Assembly: GCA_023053575.1 (NCBI GenBank)
Contig: JAKZAP010000004.1
Location: 806,001-870,000 of the forward strand
Direction: 5' to 3'
Source of the DNA: Branchinecta lynchi
Lineage: Eukaryota; Arthropoda; Branchiopoda; Anostraca; Branchinectidae
Length of the DNA: 64,000 bases
The translations under genes were made by a program, and so were the position numbers. This document shows, piece after piece, positions 1-11,388 of the stretch (positions are counted from its first letter, which is position 1; every line of letters begins with the position of its first letter). The notes beneath the pieces were generated by a model that was not told the origin of the DNA, did not search any database, and saw nothing but the letters and a program-made list of their open reading frames with translations.

Positions 1-490
1 TGAAAATAAAATAAAATAACACTACTAATATCCCATTGCAGCAAAAAGAAAGTCCTAAGGACTTGTGCTGCAATTTATTAATACTACTTGTATCTAATAA
101 ATAAATAACTAAACATAACAACTTCTTATCCACCTAGCCTATGACTTAAATAACAAACAATTAAACGTGAACACTACACGCAACAAGAATCCTTAATATT
201 TACTCATTACCAGTTTCAGCCCCACCCGAACAACTGTGAAAAAAAAAAGAAAGAAAAAAAAAAGAAGAAAAAGACCACATACCCTTCAACTCGTATTAAT
301 TAAGTGGAAAGTTTTCAGTTTCTTTTTAAATCCGTATATAGTGGCAGACTCCCTGATGCTAGACGGCAGATTATTCCAAACAGAAGGCCCCAGATTATGA
401 ATCATATAAGATGATCTAACTGTTTTTCTTTTTTCATTAGTTAAAAACTGTGCATTTCTAGTATCATAACTGTGGTGCTCCTGATTCATA
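1..490 (-). mobile_element. Non-LTR retrotransposon (LINE) C-terminal and 3' end fragment
   Basis: The reverse strand of 286-489 reads as the C-terminal tail typical of LINE ORF2 proteins: H-S-Y-x-T-R-N, then a GPSVWNNLPSSIR-like block, then FKKKLK and a stop. The A/T-rich remainder to position 1 looks like the 3' UTR. It contains a nested inverted repeat at about 36-77 (TTGCAGC...GCTGCAA enclosing AAGTCC...GGACTT). The copy is 5' truncated and runs to the window edge. The LINE tail call is firm; the clade is not determined. Confidence 0.6.
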
Positions 491-597
491 GAAAAATAAT
501 CATGGAAATATCAGGGCATATATGGTTCATGCTTTTAAACACAAAAATTGATGCCTGGTAATCACGAAAAGTTCACGAAAAGTTCACCCAAAACAAA

Positions 598-2345
598 TAA
601 TGGGTACACCAGCTAGCAAAAGTTGCAAACCCCTCATTGCCGAAGATGGTTATAAGCTAACAGTCGACTGTTGCTTACAAGTCCCCTACATGTCTCACAA
701 CTGGTATCGCCTATTTTTGTTTCCAGTGTGTACCTTACTACTGAAGTTGTCAACCCCTTGAAATTTTCAAACTGTTGTATCTCATGAAGGAATTTTTGTA
801 CAAAATAGGGATGACATATACTTTGATCAGCTCATCAAAGGCTATCGATTGCCGTTGAAAAAAAAAGTTCTACCTGTCTTAGTTCAAAAGCTGACTTTTT
901 TGCCGTAGGCCAACTTTCTAACGTCACCGCTAATAACAGAGCAAAGGATAGTTTCTTTAGCAATGAGAGGACTTTTAAAGTTTAACATGCAGACCTGATA
1001 CCATTTCTCTACCGCAAACCCAAGTACAAACAAATGAATGATAAACTCAGCCGAAATCGTGAACAGACATGGATAGAAACAGTAGATGGCAGCACTTTCG
1101 GACCCGTGGGAAACAAGACCTAAGGTTTCGATAGGATCCCAAAATCTAATATTTGATCCAGACACTGGGTCTTGTCTTCGCCAGGTCCAGTCTTCGCCAG
1201 GCTAATCCTTAGAGAAAACCAAGTTCAGGTATACCTCTATGAGCCATTTCTATTTTGACGATAGGCTACTGACCGAAACTTCCTGCTTTACTTCTGCCAA
1301 ATTTCCGGTTTCGAGAGCGAACTACTTGTCTAGCAAAAAAAGAAAATTCAGAATCGAATTCACCGAAACGGTATCTCCCTTTACCTATAAAGAACATCTA
1401 ATCAATTTCAAATAAGACTTTAGCTTCTAAAAAAACGGTTACAACCAGATTCCAATTATATGTCCGGTCAAAAAATGATTGTCATATACAGACTCAGCGT
1501 CTCTTCTTACCCCTAAATCTGTCATCTTATCAACTTTAAATAAAACTTATTACTTTTTACAAATTTTACGGTTTTGACCGGATTCCGGGCGAATTAGTTG
1601 TCCGGGTAGAAAATGGTTTTCACCATCCATTTTCGGACGAGAAAATGTTTTCACGCTCAGCATGTCTTCCTACCCCTTAATCGACTATCATGGTTTTCCC
1701 CTTAATTGATCCCCCTCCCCCATCCCTAAATGTAGGGCTACAGAGCCGATCTATGAACTTGACCGTACCCTTGACCCAAAGAGTCCTCACACCAAGTTTC
1801 ATCAAAATATCTCATTGCCTTGGACAGTTATCGTGCTAACAGACGGACAGACGGACAACTTTTACGATGTCATAGGTATCCCTCCACTTACGTTTTGGGA
1901 TCCCAAAAAACACTTTTTTGTTTCTGCAGATTTTTATATTTATCACTCAAAGAAGATATGTTGTCTGTAGGGCCAGGTAACTGCCGAATATATTTAACAC
2001 TTATAGATTTTAGTCCATCTTCAATTTGAAACTGGTGCCTGCCTGCTTGTGTGCTAGAACGGAGCTTTCCACTCGAAAGCAGAAACACGGTTTGATCAAA
2101 CGAAAGGTTCGTTACACAACTTCAGATAGTCCTCGCTTACATGGGCTACATAACTCATATTCAGCAATCTGGCCTAAGGTCCACACTTTCCGTAAAACCC
2201 GCACAGGTTAGACCATTACCAGTTACCAGGAATAAAGTGAAATCGGAGGCATAGCAAAAAAAAAAAAAAAAAAAAAAAAACGAGGCCAAAACCGAAGTGT
2301 TGCTCTCGCAACACAATAAACGAGTCTCTTCACGATTACAATAAA
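598..2345 (-). repeat. Dispersed repeat family B, copy 1 (split by family A)
   Basis: A reverse-strand copy of the commonest repeat in the window, in two pieces (598-1112 and 1905-2345) separated by a family A insertion. Landmarks shared with other copies are GGTTGACAACTTCAGTAGTAA, the block around ATCAAAGTATATGTCAT, TGCCCGGCCC and the self-complementary GTGTTGCTCTCGCAACAC near its outer end (about 2299-2316). No coding capacity is seen. Confidence 0.7.
1113..1904 (+). repeat. Dispersed repeat family A, copy 1, nested in family B
   Basis: About 790 bp with ends found at many sites here: left AAGGTTTCGATGGGATCCC-like (here with one substitution), right TTACGTTTTGGGATCCC. Each end carries the palindrome GGGATCCC or a one-base variant. 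The right part has the ACAGACGGACAGACGGACAA tract and a CTTTTACGATGTCATAGGTA stretch. The middle contains degenerate modules built around CCGGAATCCGG/ACCGGAAA. It interrupts family B between GGACCCGTGGGAAA and CACTTTTTTG, which fixes its limits. Confidence 0.7.
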
Positions 2346-2589
2346 TAAAGAAAGAACAATTGAATTTTTTTTTTTTTTTTACTTACCGCTCCATCCTCAT
2401 AGTTCACCTCCAGGTCCACACCGATTTCCCACAATCACTAATTTTCAACAAATAAATAAATAACTAAATAAAAAATAAAACTCAAACACTCAAGCCTAGC
2501 ATCCATGGATGTCGCCCTAATTGATCTTACCTTTACACATCATATTTAAATTAACATATTCCAAACACAAAATATGTATTCTGAATGTG

Positions 2590-2830
2590 TTTATTCCCCA
2601 TTTATTTATCAACCAAAAATGTTTTTAGCTGGCTCTAAGCTGCCAAACGACTGAATGCTATGGACATTATCTGGGAGAACTATTCCATACTTTGCTACAT
2701 GCAATACGAGGAATGAAATCTGATCTCACAGTCTTGGTTAGAGGTAATTGTAGGTGGTTCTTGTTGCGTAGACCATGAGATCTCCTTCTGACTCTCCAGT
2801 AGCCTAATGTTTCAGGTCTACGCAAGTTTT
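2590..2830 (-). mobile_element. Degenerate LINE C-terminal fragment
   Basis: Reverse-strand translation with frame breaks resembles the LINE C-terminal tail: GLRNKNHLQLPLTKTVRSDF, then K-V-W-N-S-S-P-R, the same order as in the 286-489 fragment. Rich in stops; no function expected. Confidence 0.4.
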
Positions 2831-3205
2831 TACAAACAAGTTAGATCGTGGCAATATTCGCTCCAAATGGAGTCTTCACAGGCTAGAAAAAAGCTCCCAG
2901 CAACTTAAGTTAACGCTCAGTCAAATATCACGTAAATACTTTCAATAAATCTTTTATGGAAGCAAACTACCGCTCTAGTATCGGCTGATTGGCACAATCA
3001 ATTAGTCGTGTAACTTACAACAGTTATTGACACCGTTTCGTCAAAAGATGGCCTTGTTCCGTTTGGTGCAGAACGCCAATGTATGTTACATAGCCACACG
3101 CTGGTGCCGATGGTCTGGCACCAGCCACACATTCTGGAAACGTTGATCTTGTCGTGTCGTGCTGTCAACTTGACTAGCTGCAGAAAAACAACCTGTTAAA
3201 GCAAT
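2831..3205. other. No recognisable feature
   Basis: Mixed-composition DNA between repeat fragments. I see no exon, repeat family or RNA gene here. Confidence 0.5.
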
Positions 3206-3950
3206 ATGTCACACTGCTCAGATCCCAATTTAGTCTTCGCCGAACATACGGCTTACATGGTTGACCGGAAACGAAAATTTACTGATCTCCACGGCCCCAT
3301 TACACCTTCCCTGTTCAGGGGAAACTCGATGACTTCGTTACTTGATAGTGTTTGGAAGCAACAGGATGAAGTCTCGTGTACTTGCATATTCTCTCATTTT
3401 GGTAATGCCTTTGGAGTCACCTTCACGTCCATGGGCAGCTTGGGCCATTTTCTGCTTTCCTCGTAATGGGGGTTGTAGCCTGAATTCTCGTACACTTGGT
3501 TACTTTAGTCGTTCTTTGCTGTCTGATACTCTTCGTTACCATAATGCTGTGGGAGAATTTGTTTTAATGACAAGAGCCAGGCAGCAAGAATGCGTAGCCC
3601 TATAGCTTGGACGATGTAACGCTACAGTGTACTGGTAGGAAAATAGGGTAGCGTTCCACCAAGAACAAATATACTTATTTGTTCTTGGTTCCACCAAGTT
3701 ATCATCAGTTACGGTCTTCATGATTCTGCTATTATTTTGTTCGCCAGGCGTAATAAGAAAATTAGCTCCTCCCACTGTTATTGTCATTCCACAGAAATTA
3801 CGATGGTTACAATTTACTTATGATGGTCGGGAGCATCGTAATAATGCGACACCCGATCGTGGTTGGGCGCTACTGAACTGGAATCCAGATTTTAGGCACG
3901 ATCATTCTATATAGAAAAGTTGATTTTTTTTAAAACTTTATGATGAAAGT
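3206..3950 (+). other. Unassigned region with short overlapping ORFs and a strong hairpin
   Basis: Three short plus-strand ORFs (3206-3466, 3342-3605, 3720-3914) overlap or follow each other in different frames. None has a motif I can name. They could be remnants of an old element or chance ORFs. A perfect 14-bp inverted repeat with a 4-base loop lies at 3658-3689 (ACCAAGAACAAATA and its complement). Confidence 0.35.
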
Positions 3951-3959
3951 CAAGAAATC

Positions 3960-4610
3960 CGGACGGTAAATCATCATTGCGTGTTCGCACTTTAAGTGCG
4001 GATAATTACCCGTTCAGCAGAAGTTCGCGTCAAAATTGTCCACGCCGTTACTATTTTCACTTCAGAGAAGGTACCTCTTCTCATCATTATTACTCGTAAT
4101 AACTCCTGTGGAACGCAGTCATAGATGTAGTCGGAACCTACCTTGCGCAAATACATCCCAAGGGAATATGTTCTTGAAAACCAAATCGATTGAGATGGGT
4201 ATCTGTTCCTGTATTTATTATTTGGATACTCGAAAAGAAGACGGGTTATTTTTATTTTACCGATGCTGACCTTAAATGCTTACACTCAGTTGCCAATGCT
4301 TTTGATATTTTTATTTCATGGATCTTTCTCGAAATACTTACCTTACATCGTATTTCCTAGAAACAATACCATGTTGCCTGTTCACCTCGCCATTTTTCAC
4401 TGTCGGCATGTTGAGAACGAGTCCCTTCAGCTAGTTTCCAGCTCATGTCCCTCTCGTGTCGATTACACCTTCGTTGAAAGTGTCATTCGTATCTTTGAGA
4501 CCGCGTATCTTTTTAAGCCTGACTGGTCATGTCGTTTTATAAGTGCCGAAGCGCGCCACCCATCTGTCGTCCTCTTCTGCTTTCCCTAAGGATGTTTTTC
4601 GTGTCTTTTT
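3960..4610 (+). repeat. Dispersed repeat family D, segmental duplication copy 1
   Basis: Matches 14310-14590 over most of its length (landmarks CCGTTCAGCA, GTGGAACGCAGTCATA, TGCCGAAGCGCGCCACCCAT, CCCTAAGGATGTTTTTCGTG). It is followed, as in the second copy, by a truncated family A end (about 4612-4690) and then family B. That shared order is part of the evidence for a segmental duplication. The short ORFs across it are not convincing genes. Confidence 0.6.
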
Positions 4611-4739
4611 TGAGGGGATTCCAAAACGTAAGTGAAGGGATGCCTATGACTTCGTACAAGTTGCCGCCTGTCCGTCCTTCTGTCCGTGTGTCAGCACGAT
4701 AACTTTCGGGAGGGAGGGGGGGGGCTGTATCTTTTGTTT

Positions 4740-5640
4740 CTCTAATACATTTTTACAGATTAAGTTCGTAGATGGGCCCCGAAGCCTGATGTTTAAAGAA
4801 CCCATTGTGTCTATAATTGACGCACGTTTAACGGTGCGGTTTTTACGGAAAGTGCGGACCTCTGGCCGGATTGATGAAGCTGCGAAGGATGGTTTTCACT
4901 TGTCATCCAGCCGGAGTCCACAATGTATGAAATGAAGTGGAACTGTATAGCCTATGTCAGAGAGGACTATTTGAGTTTGTGCAGCCAAGCTTTCATTTCA
5001 TCAAACCACGGTTCTGCTATCGAGTGGAAAGCTTCGTTCTAGCAGGCGGGCACCAGTTTCTAATTGAAGGTGGCTAAAATCTACAAGTACTAAATAGGTG
5101 CGGCAGTTGCCCGGCCCAACAGCCAATAGTTCTTCTTTGAGGGTTTGATAGAAAATCTACAGAAACAAAAAAAGTGGTATTTTCCAACGGGTCCGAAAGC
5201 GCTGCCTTCTATTATTTCTACCCATTGTTGTTCGTGATTTCAGCTGAGTTCATCATTCCATTATTGGCTCTTGGGGTTGCGGTAGAGGAATGGTATCAGA
5301 CATGCCTCTTAAAGTTTAAAAGTTCTCTTACTGCTAAAGAAATCAGAGCTTATTCTTTGCTGCTTTCTAAGTGGTGATATTAGAAAGTTGATATTAGAAA
5401 AATTCCTTCATGAGGTGAACCAGTTTGAAATTTTCGAGGGGTTGAAAACTTCAGTAGTAATATTTGACAATGCAAAACAGATAAGTCAGCTACAGTTTAC
5501 TTCAGTAGTAAGGTACACACTGAAACCAAAAATAGGCATATCCCAATTGTGATCAGCAACAGTTGACTGTTTGGCCATACTCATCTTCGGAGATGAGGAG
5601 CTGCCACCCATTTCAGTTTTTCGTCGCACATGTAGCCTAA
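4740..5640 (+). repeat. Family B, copy 2
   Basis: Plus-strand copy carrying the CGAGTGGAAAGCT, GCGGCAGTTGCCCGGCCC and GGGTTGAAAACTTCAGTAGTAA landmarks. Its counterpart in the second duplicated block is the copy at 14690-15910. Confidence 0.7.
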
Positions 5641-5779
5641 TAGTGATAACTGCACGTGGTAACTGCAAGCCTTGAAGTTGTCGGATTTCCGAGCTCAGAG
5701 GCGGTTTGAAGGGCTTGTCAGGTGACTTCTCAAATATATTAGTGACAGTTGTCCGACTAGGCTCAAGAGTCATACCCGG

Positions 5780-5965
5780 TCCGAAAAATCATACCGAATT
5801 CGATTTCTTCTGTGTTTTGCCTGACGAAGATATGTTTGCAGAATCTGATTTCTTGCGTGTAAAAAGAACCCAATGTGCCGACTAGTCGACGAACTAGTGA
5901 ACTTTTGCCTGGCTTTGCCCGACGAAAGTACTTTCTTAAGGCCTTTGGTGGCGGGTAGTCTCCCC
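5780..5965 (+). repeat. Family E repeat unit
   Basis: One unit of the repeat found in tandem at 23790-24510. Landmarks are AATTCGATTTCTTCTGTGTT, TTGCGTGTAAAAAGAACCCA and GCCCGACGAAAGTACT. It ends at a run of 17 C. Confidence 0.55.
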
Positions 5966-6059
5966 CCCCCCCCCCCCGTAGTGATGCCCATGCCTCTCGG
6001 ATCCCATAGAAACCTTTGGTCGTGTTACACAATGCAGTTGTAACACGAAATGTGCACTT

Positions 6060-6094
6060 GGCATCAAAGAACGATATAGTCGTTCTTTGATGCC
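6060..6094. repeat. Perfect 15-bp-stem hairpin
   Basis: GGCATCAAAGAACGA, a 5-base spacer, then its exact reverse complement. It lies just outside the left end of the TIR element that follows. Confidence 0.75.
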
Positions 6095-6097
6095 TGG

Positions 6098-7787
6098 CAC
6101 TATATCGTCGCTGTCAAGGCGAAACCACGTATCTCGACCTTTTTACTATTTTCAGCTTTTACCTCAGTTTTGTTTTCCGAAAAATTCTGCTTTGAATGGT
6201 CCATATCTCGTATTTTTCTGAAGCATATTGACGGAGTTACAGCTAGCGGAATAACCACGTATCTCCTTCCCCCATGTTAGACTGTCAAGGCAAAACCACG
6301 TATCTCGCGACTATGTAGTATTGCTAATATTGTAAAATGCAGTTAAAAAGAAAAAATGTATAGCCACGACGACATAATAAAACGTGGTGTATATAAATAC
6401 GCGTGTACAATGTCGCTGTGTTTATAAATACGCGTGTATATGAATAGGCATGTAGTAGTTGCACTTAAAATCCGTGTGCTATTATTTCGTAGTTTAAGAA
6501 ACACGAATCCGCAAGCGATTTTGGAGATTGCAACTTCTATGAGCAACTGGATACAAAAAATCTGATAGTAGGGAGACATAGACAACTATATAAGGTAGTT
6601 CAGCTACTGTGGGAATGAAACCGGAATCGTCAGATCAAAGTATAGGCTCGATAGATGCAAAAATATGCTCTAATTTGAAGTTACCAATCTCTTTAACTTC
6701 AAATTTTGACCGGATATCCGTATGTGGCCGTCAATTCACTGCATTCGGCAGTGGAACGGAACACGAACGAAATCAGAGTTTTTGCTCAGTCAGCGGTATG
6801 TAATCCTCCGATCAGACAAACGTGATCCTTTCCCTTTTGAGGTTGTTGTCGTTTGTTACTCTTCCAGTTCCAGGCCTTAGTTATCCTTTTGTTTAAACTG
6901 TGCGTCACAGGGTGCAGTAGAAAACCAGATTCCCTGCACTTTCATCCTCAAGTTGAAAAAATCTAAATTTTTCCGTATGGAGGTGATGATGGTGGCCAAA
7001 ATCCGGGCAGGAATTCATCCGGGCAGGGATTCATCCGGGCACCCATCTATGGGGTGTCCAGTTCCATCTGAGCTACGTAAATTCAGAGGCAAAAGGGGCC
7101 TGCTTTTGTAGGGAGAAGCGAGGGGGAATCACTGGACGTTTGTAGGTTCTATAATATGTGTACACCAGGAGGCACGGAGACAGGGTTGAAGGCAGGGCCT
7201 GAAACATAACCGGAGGCACAGAACTATGTACACCTTGCGACGCCAGTAATTCCCCTCTCGGGGAGAAGCCAGTGATTAAAAATACAATTCTACAATCAAT
7301 GCTTCCGCAGAAAAATTGAAGGACCTGATGGCCGAATATGGTAATCTCAAGACTAATAAAAAGAACGGTCGTGAAGACTTATTTGAAACCGACGAAGACG
7401 AAGACAGTGACACAGAATCACTCGAATTCTTTGAATCACATTCTCGAAAGTTAAAGAATGTGCCGTCAATTACTCTCACTTTTCCACTTCGGTTGTAATT
7501 TTAATTCACTGTAGTTTCTGAGATGCGTGGTTCTTCCTTGTCACTTTTTCTAATAGGCTTATGGCGGACCAACAAGGCAAATCAACGTCTGTCAATTTTC
7601 CAGAAAAGTAAAAGGAATGGACAAAAATTGTTATTTCCTCGTGATCCGCGACAAAAAATGGCCTATCTAATATGGAAGTTTCAAGGTCGTAAGTATTATA
7701 CCCTGGAAATTATACAGTTTTTTTCGTCTCCTGAAAATTTTAGAAAAACCCTGATACATGGTTTTGCCTTGACACCGACGATATCAC
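6098..7787. mobile_element. Candidate DNA transposon with about 36-bp terminal inverted repeats
   Basis: The left end (about 6098-6134, containing ATCGTCGCTGTCAAGGC and ACCACGTATCTC) is inverted at the right end (about 7750-7787, GCCTTGACACCGACGAT and GATACATGG). Extra copies of CCACGTATCTC occur at about 6254 and 6297, so the left end may be duplicated. No target duplication is clear and I cannot name a superfamily. The element is absent from the equivalent place in the second duplicated block (about 16346). Confidence 0.5.
7289..7498 (+). pseudogene. Short acidic ORF inside the TIR element
   Basis: The reading frame gives an Asp/Glu/Ser-rich stretch (ETDEDEDSDTES) after a Lys-rich helix-like segment. 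It could be an exon remnant of the element's own protein. There is no transposase motif, no clear ATG and no supported splice sites. Confidence 0.2.
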
Positions 7788-8012
7788 CGTGATGCTGCAT
7801 GCATGACACCAACAGTGTTTGTCCTGACCCCAAGCTTCTTAAAGCAAGAATACGCTTGGGTGGGCTAGCATGTCAGTGTTTCGTGGGAGGGTAGAAATAG
7901 TCGAATATAGTTATTTGAAACTCATTTGATTGAAGACTCGGAACCGTAAGTTGAGGAAGAAGGGATCCTTCCGTATAAGGAGGTGGACGGACAGTTGCTA
8001 ATAGTTTCATAT

Positions 8013-8018
8013 TTTAAC
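8013..8018 (-). promoter_or_regulatory. Decayed poly(A) signal of gene 1
   Basis: The sister gene has AATAAA at the equivalent point of its 3' UTR. Here it reads GTTAAA on the gene strand. Confidence 0.35.
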
Positions 8019-8057
8019 TCACTTATAAATAACAATAAATACTTTAGTATTGTTGCC

Positions 8058-9088
8058 TTAGTAGCACTTGGTATTTCCCCAGAAGGTTTTGCACCAGGAG
8101 GTGACGACGGAAGTGGTGGTACCAGAAACAATGGTTCTGACGGACTGGGTAGGGAAGAAGAATCTGTTCTGTGGGGTTGGGTGGAGCTCTGGCCTGTTCT
8201 CGAGCTGGTTCAGCTCTGGGGTGAAGTTCTGGTCTAGCTGGGGGGTGGCTTGCACGACAGAAGCATCCTGGTATTGGCTACTAGCTTGGACATCGAAGTA
8301 CTGGGGGGCGAAGAAAGCCTGCTGAGGGAAGTCCTGGGGAGCGAAGAAAGCCTGCTGTGGGGCGGCAAACCTCATGACTGGGGCACCGTAGTACTGGTAT
8401 GCCGGGTTGTATGGGTTGACAATGAACTGGCGACCCTCTCTAGTTGATGCTGCAAACGAAGAAGAACAATAAAATAACAAGTTTGACAAATTCCAATAGG
8501 CTTATGATTTTAAGAGACTTGCACACGGAACGGCTGACCGGAGTGATTTTCGGTAGACCACGCTATCGCATCAACTGTGGCATGAGAGGAAATGTATTGT
8601 GGTATAAGGAAACTGGGAAGGTGTGGAAGAAATGGGAGGAGGCTGGGAAATAATGATGATATCCTTACTTGCATTTTCGGGTGCTGCCTCAACTGGATGT
8701 GACGTCCCTTCCTCGGCAACTGGGTTGGTCAGAGCCACTGCCACAATGCACACGAAAACAAAGATCTGAAGAAAAAATCCAACGTAAAGCGAAGATAGAA
8801 ATGAATATTGTATGTCTAACAAGTGCTAATGGTGGCATCCCAGTATGTTGACATCCTGGAGTGTTGACCTGACATCTGTTGACCTGAAGTTCTCAACTTC
8901 CAATTTGGCCTGTTTTTTTAAAAATCATTTCTCGTCATTTTCCCCATAACGAAATGGTAGCCAACTATGACGAAAATGGGTTAATAATAAGTGACAAGCT
9001 TGAAGCTTACTGTTGTTGGTAATATTAAATAAATAAAATAAAGGTCCTTGAAGAGGTTTGTAAATAGAAGACCACCAACCGATTTCAT
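8058..9088 (-). CDS. Gene 1: small secreted Tyr/Gln/Pro-rich protein (165 aa, three exons)
   Basis: Exons on the reverse strand: 9080-9088 (ATGAAATCG), 8669-8765 and 8058-8449; they join in frame to 165 residues. The first intron uses the weak donor GTTGGT and a good CTTCAG acceptor; the second uses GTAAGG and TTTGCAG. Residues 1-17 or so (MKS-IFVFVCIVAVALT) form a signal peptide. An acidic linker follows, then TREGRQFIVNP and a Tyr/Gln/Ala/Phe-rich core with two APQQAFFAPQ-like repeats. Next are ATPQL and NRFFF, then SGTTTSVV and a final CKTFWGNTKCY. The mature protein has two cysteines, probably one disulphide. The closest relative is gene 2, its duplicate. Function is unknown; an extracellular structural, adhesive or cuticle-type role is inferred from composition only. 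A longer first exon ending at the GTAAGC near 8998-9003 is in frame but would spoil the signal peptide. Confidence 0.8.
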
Positions 9089-9126
9089 CTTTTTTGTTGT
9101 GTCTGCTTCAAAACTAGTTTAGAAAC

Positions 9127-9158
9127 TGATGACAATACTACTCCTTGGTTCTTTTATA
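9127..9158 (-). promoter_or_regulatory. Core promoter of gene 1 (TATA box and initiator)
   Basis: TATAAAAG on the gene strand (9158-9151), then ATCAGTTTC with the predicted start A at 9127, 31 bp downstream. This matches the arthropod TATA plus TCAGT spacing. The predicted 5' UTR is about 38 nt, ending AACAAAAAAG before the ATG. Gene 2 has the same arrangement. Confidence 0.75.
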
Positions 9159-10574
9159 TACCAGTAGGCCTAGAAAGTCTGCTTGACTGTTGATGACTTG
9201 ACTCTAGGCATAATTACCGAGTATCACCCCAGGTGAAATTCGTGTATCGGTCGGTACCAGTAAAAACGTGCGTACAGAAAATTGTGCTAAAAAACTGGTT
9301 TTTTACAGAAGGTAATTAGTGAAGGTAATTACTGTGTGAATTACCGAATTGTTAACTTGACTTTCCACCGAGAATGATCTGCAAGTTGAACAAAAGAAAC
9401 CTTTGATCTCTTATTTGGAACTGGAAGAAAAATGCTTGGCCTAATAGGCTAGTCTAAATTTGTAAACGTGTTCTTTTTTCTTCTTTTGGTCTGTCCGTTT
9501 TTCTGGCAATAGTTAACACATCGAAATAGTTTTGGCACGTATGTTCGGGTCCCACCGGATTTGGCAACTATTGTCATTTTGGCCAGCCTGCCCGGATATG
9601 GTCACTCTGTAGGAAACTTTGCGGAGGAGGGGATTAAGAGGCAAAGAGCAACTACGATCTAAAATTGTGTGCCATTTAAGGGTCAGGGTCGGATCCTATC
9701 TCGGTCGGACGGATTTACTGGAAATTTTCCGGAGTGCAATTTCTTCTGTTCAACCAGAATGAAATCCACTCTAAATCCTGCTAGTATGACGTCTACGAAC
9801 TTGAGTTACATCAACTATAGAGTTTAGGACCTTCTCTTGTAGTCCCAAATATCCAGTTCCCTACCTAGAGAAAGTAGACAAGTTTATACTTTTACCTGTG
9901 ACTGATACAGCGAAAGATATTTTGGCAATTGGGTTAGAAAACTTCATAACCTAGCTGTACTCTTGAAATTCGGTTGTCACTTTTTCGCAAAGACTCGCCA
10001 CTAAAGATATGGAACGTTACGGGTGGACTAACTTGATGGAAGAGCCACATATGTTAGTATACTTCCGTGACCTAGGGAAATCGCTATAATTTATCTGCAA
10101 ATATAGGATTTAGATTTTAGAACTTGGGGAACACGCCCCCGACTCCCGAGAAGGGTATAGAGCCAATTTATCTTGCCGTTGGCTTGTGAACTGCCATCAT
10201 TTTAATCCACTGAACTTCTTCGCAAATTCTCACTAGTAAGAATATTGAAACTAAGCAGTTCTAATGCGAACATGTGATCAGAATTGCCAGGCCGGATTTT
10301 CTTCATTTTCATCATAACCTTTCCTCCGACGCTGATTGTCTGTTCAAGGCAGTGGGCAGCTCCTCGGATCAGTAGGTGAATTCAACTTCGATTGCTTAGT
10401 ACTTTTATAGTGCGAACACACGATCAGTATTTCCCGGTCAGATTTTCTGCACTTTCATCATCAAGTTGGAAGAAAAGCTATACTTTTCCATTTAACTGAT
10501 GTGCCAAAAATTTTGGTTTCGTCCCGATTTTTGTTCCTATGCTGCCGATTTTAGCTCATTACTAGAAAGTGGTA

Positions 10575-10935
10575 GGGTCGTCTAACCTTTGCGCTTTTTA
10601 CGGAAGTGTAGACCCTAGGCCGGATTATTGAATATGGTATTATATTTTCGAAATCTCCATAGAACTCTTGCCTGGGGACAAAAGGGATGGTCTTTGCTTG
10701 TCCTCGAGCCATAGCCTACGGTGTGTGAAGTTGAGTTGTATAGCCTGTGTCAGAAAGGACTATCTGAAGTTGTGCAGCCAAGCTTTCGTTTCATCAAACC
10801 ATGTTTCTGCTTTCGAGTGGAAAGCTCCGTTCTAGCAGGCAAGCAGGCAAACACCAGTTTCAATTTGAAGAGGGACTAAAATCTGTAAGTGCTAAATATG
10901 TGCGGCGGTTGCCCGGGCCCACATCCAATATATCT
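10575..10935 (+). repeat. Family B, copy 3 (5' part)
   Basis: Carries the GAAGTGTAGACCCTAGGCCGG to GTTGCCCGGGCCCACA portion of family B and breaks off at about 10935. The paired copy upstream of gene 2 begins near 22040, so this insertion predates the segmental duplication. Confidence 0.65.
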
Positions 10936-11388
10936 CGAGGGGCTGCTCACGTCTGTCGCAAGGTGTGCATGGCCCCTGCCTCCGGCCTGCCTCCATGCCT
11001 CCGGGCTATCTGTATCGTAGTATATGTCCGTACTTTGTTCCAGATCTGGACTTTGTTTTCTCACCTGACAAGTAGTTCTCCCGGAGTTCGACGAAAACCG
11101 GAAACTCGGTCGATGTATAAATGTATTCTGGAGTCGAAAAGTTTGTTGACGAAGAATATTTGCTGAATCAATTAATGGGACTTCTTTTTCTTGCGCATAG
11201 GGAATTTCAAAATACGTACGTCGTTGGAATTTCTGAATACAGGGTAAATAGGCAAATTTAGCCTATTCTATATTTTTGTTTAGCCTGTTCTATATTGCTT
11301 AATCTTTATAGGGATAGAGTGGTCGGACAACGTTATCTTATATCATTTAACACATGATTATTAGTCGTGTCGTGACGATAATAAAAAC
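10936..11388. other. Spacer between duplicated blocks; short family A module
   Basis: Only a piece of a family A internal module is recognisable at about 11047-11115 (TTCTCACCTGACAAGTAGTT, then AAAACCGGAAACTCGG). I see nothing else. Confidence 0.4.

Larger units (their letters stand above)
7918..10930. repeat. Core of segmental duplication, copy 1 (contains gene 1)
   Basis: Near-continuous similarity to 16347-22800: AAACTCATTTGATTGAAG at the left edge, all exons and introns of the gene, the promoter, then about 1.4 kb of upstream non-coding DNA and the start of a family B copy. The second copy carries a LINE and a family A element that are missing here, so this copy gives the empty sites. 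Positions 9160-10570 hold only this conserved upstream DNA and no other gene that I can see. Confidence 0.75.

Noticed and set aside
2260..2380. Poly-A and poly-T runs as retrotransposed gene (processed pseudogene) tails
   Set aside because: They lie inside family B near its hairpin end and recur as T/G tracts in another B copy at 38990.
8068..8325. Plus-strand ORFs over gene 1 (and likewise over genes 2, 4 and 5)
   Set aside because: Antisense shadows of the third exons; the opposite strand has signal peptide, splice sites and a promoter.
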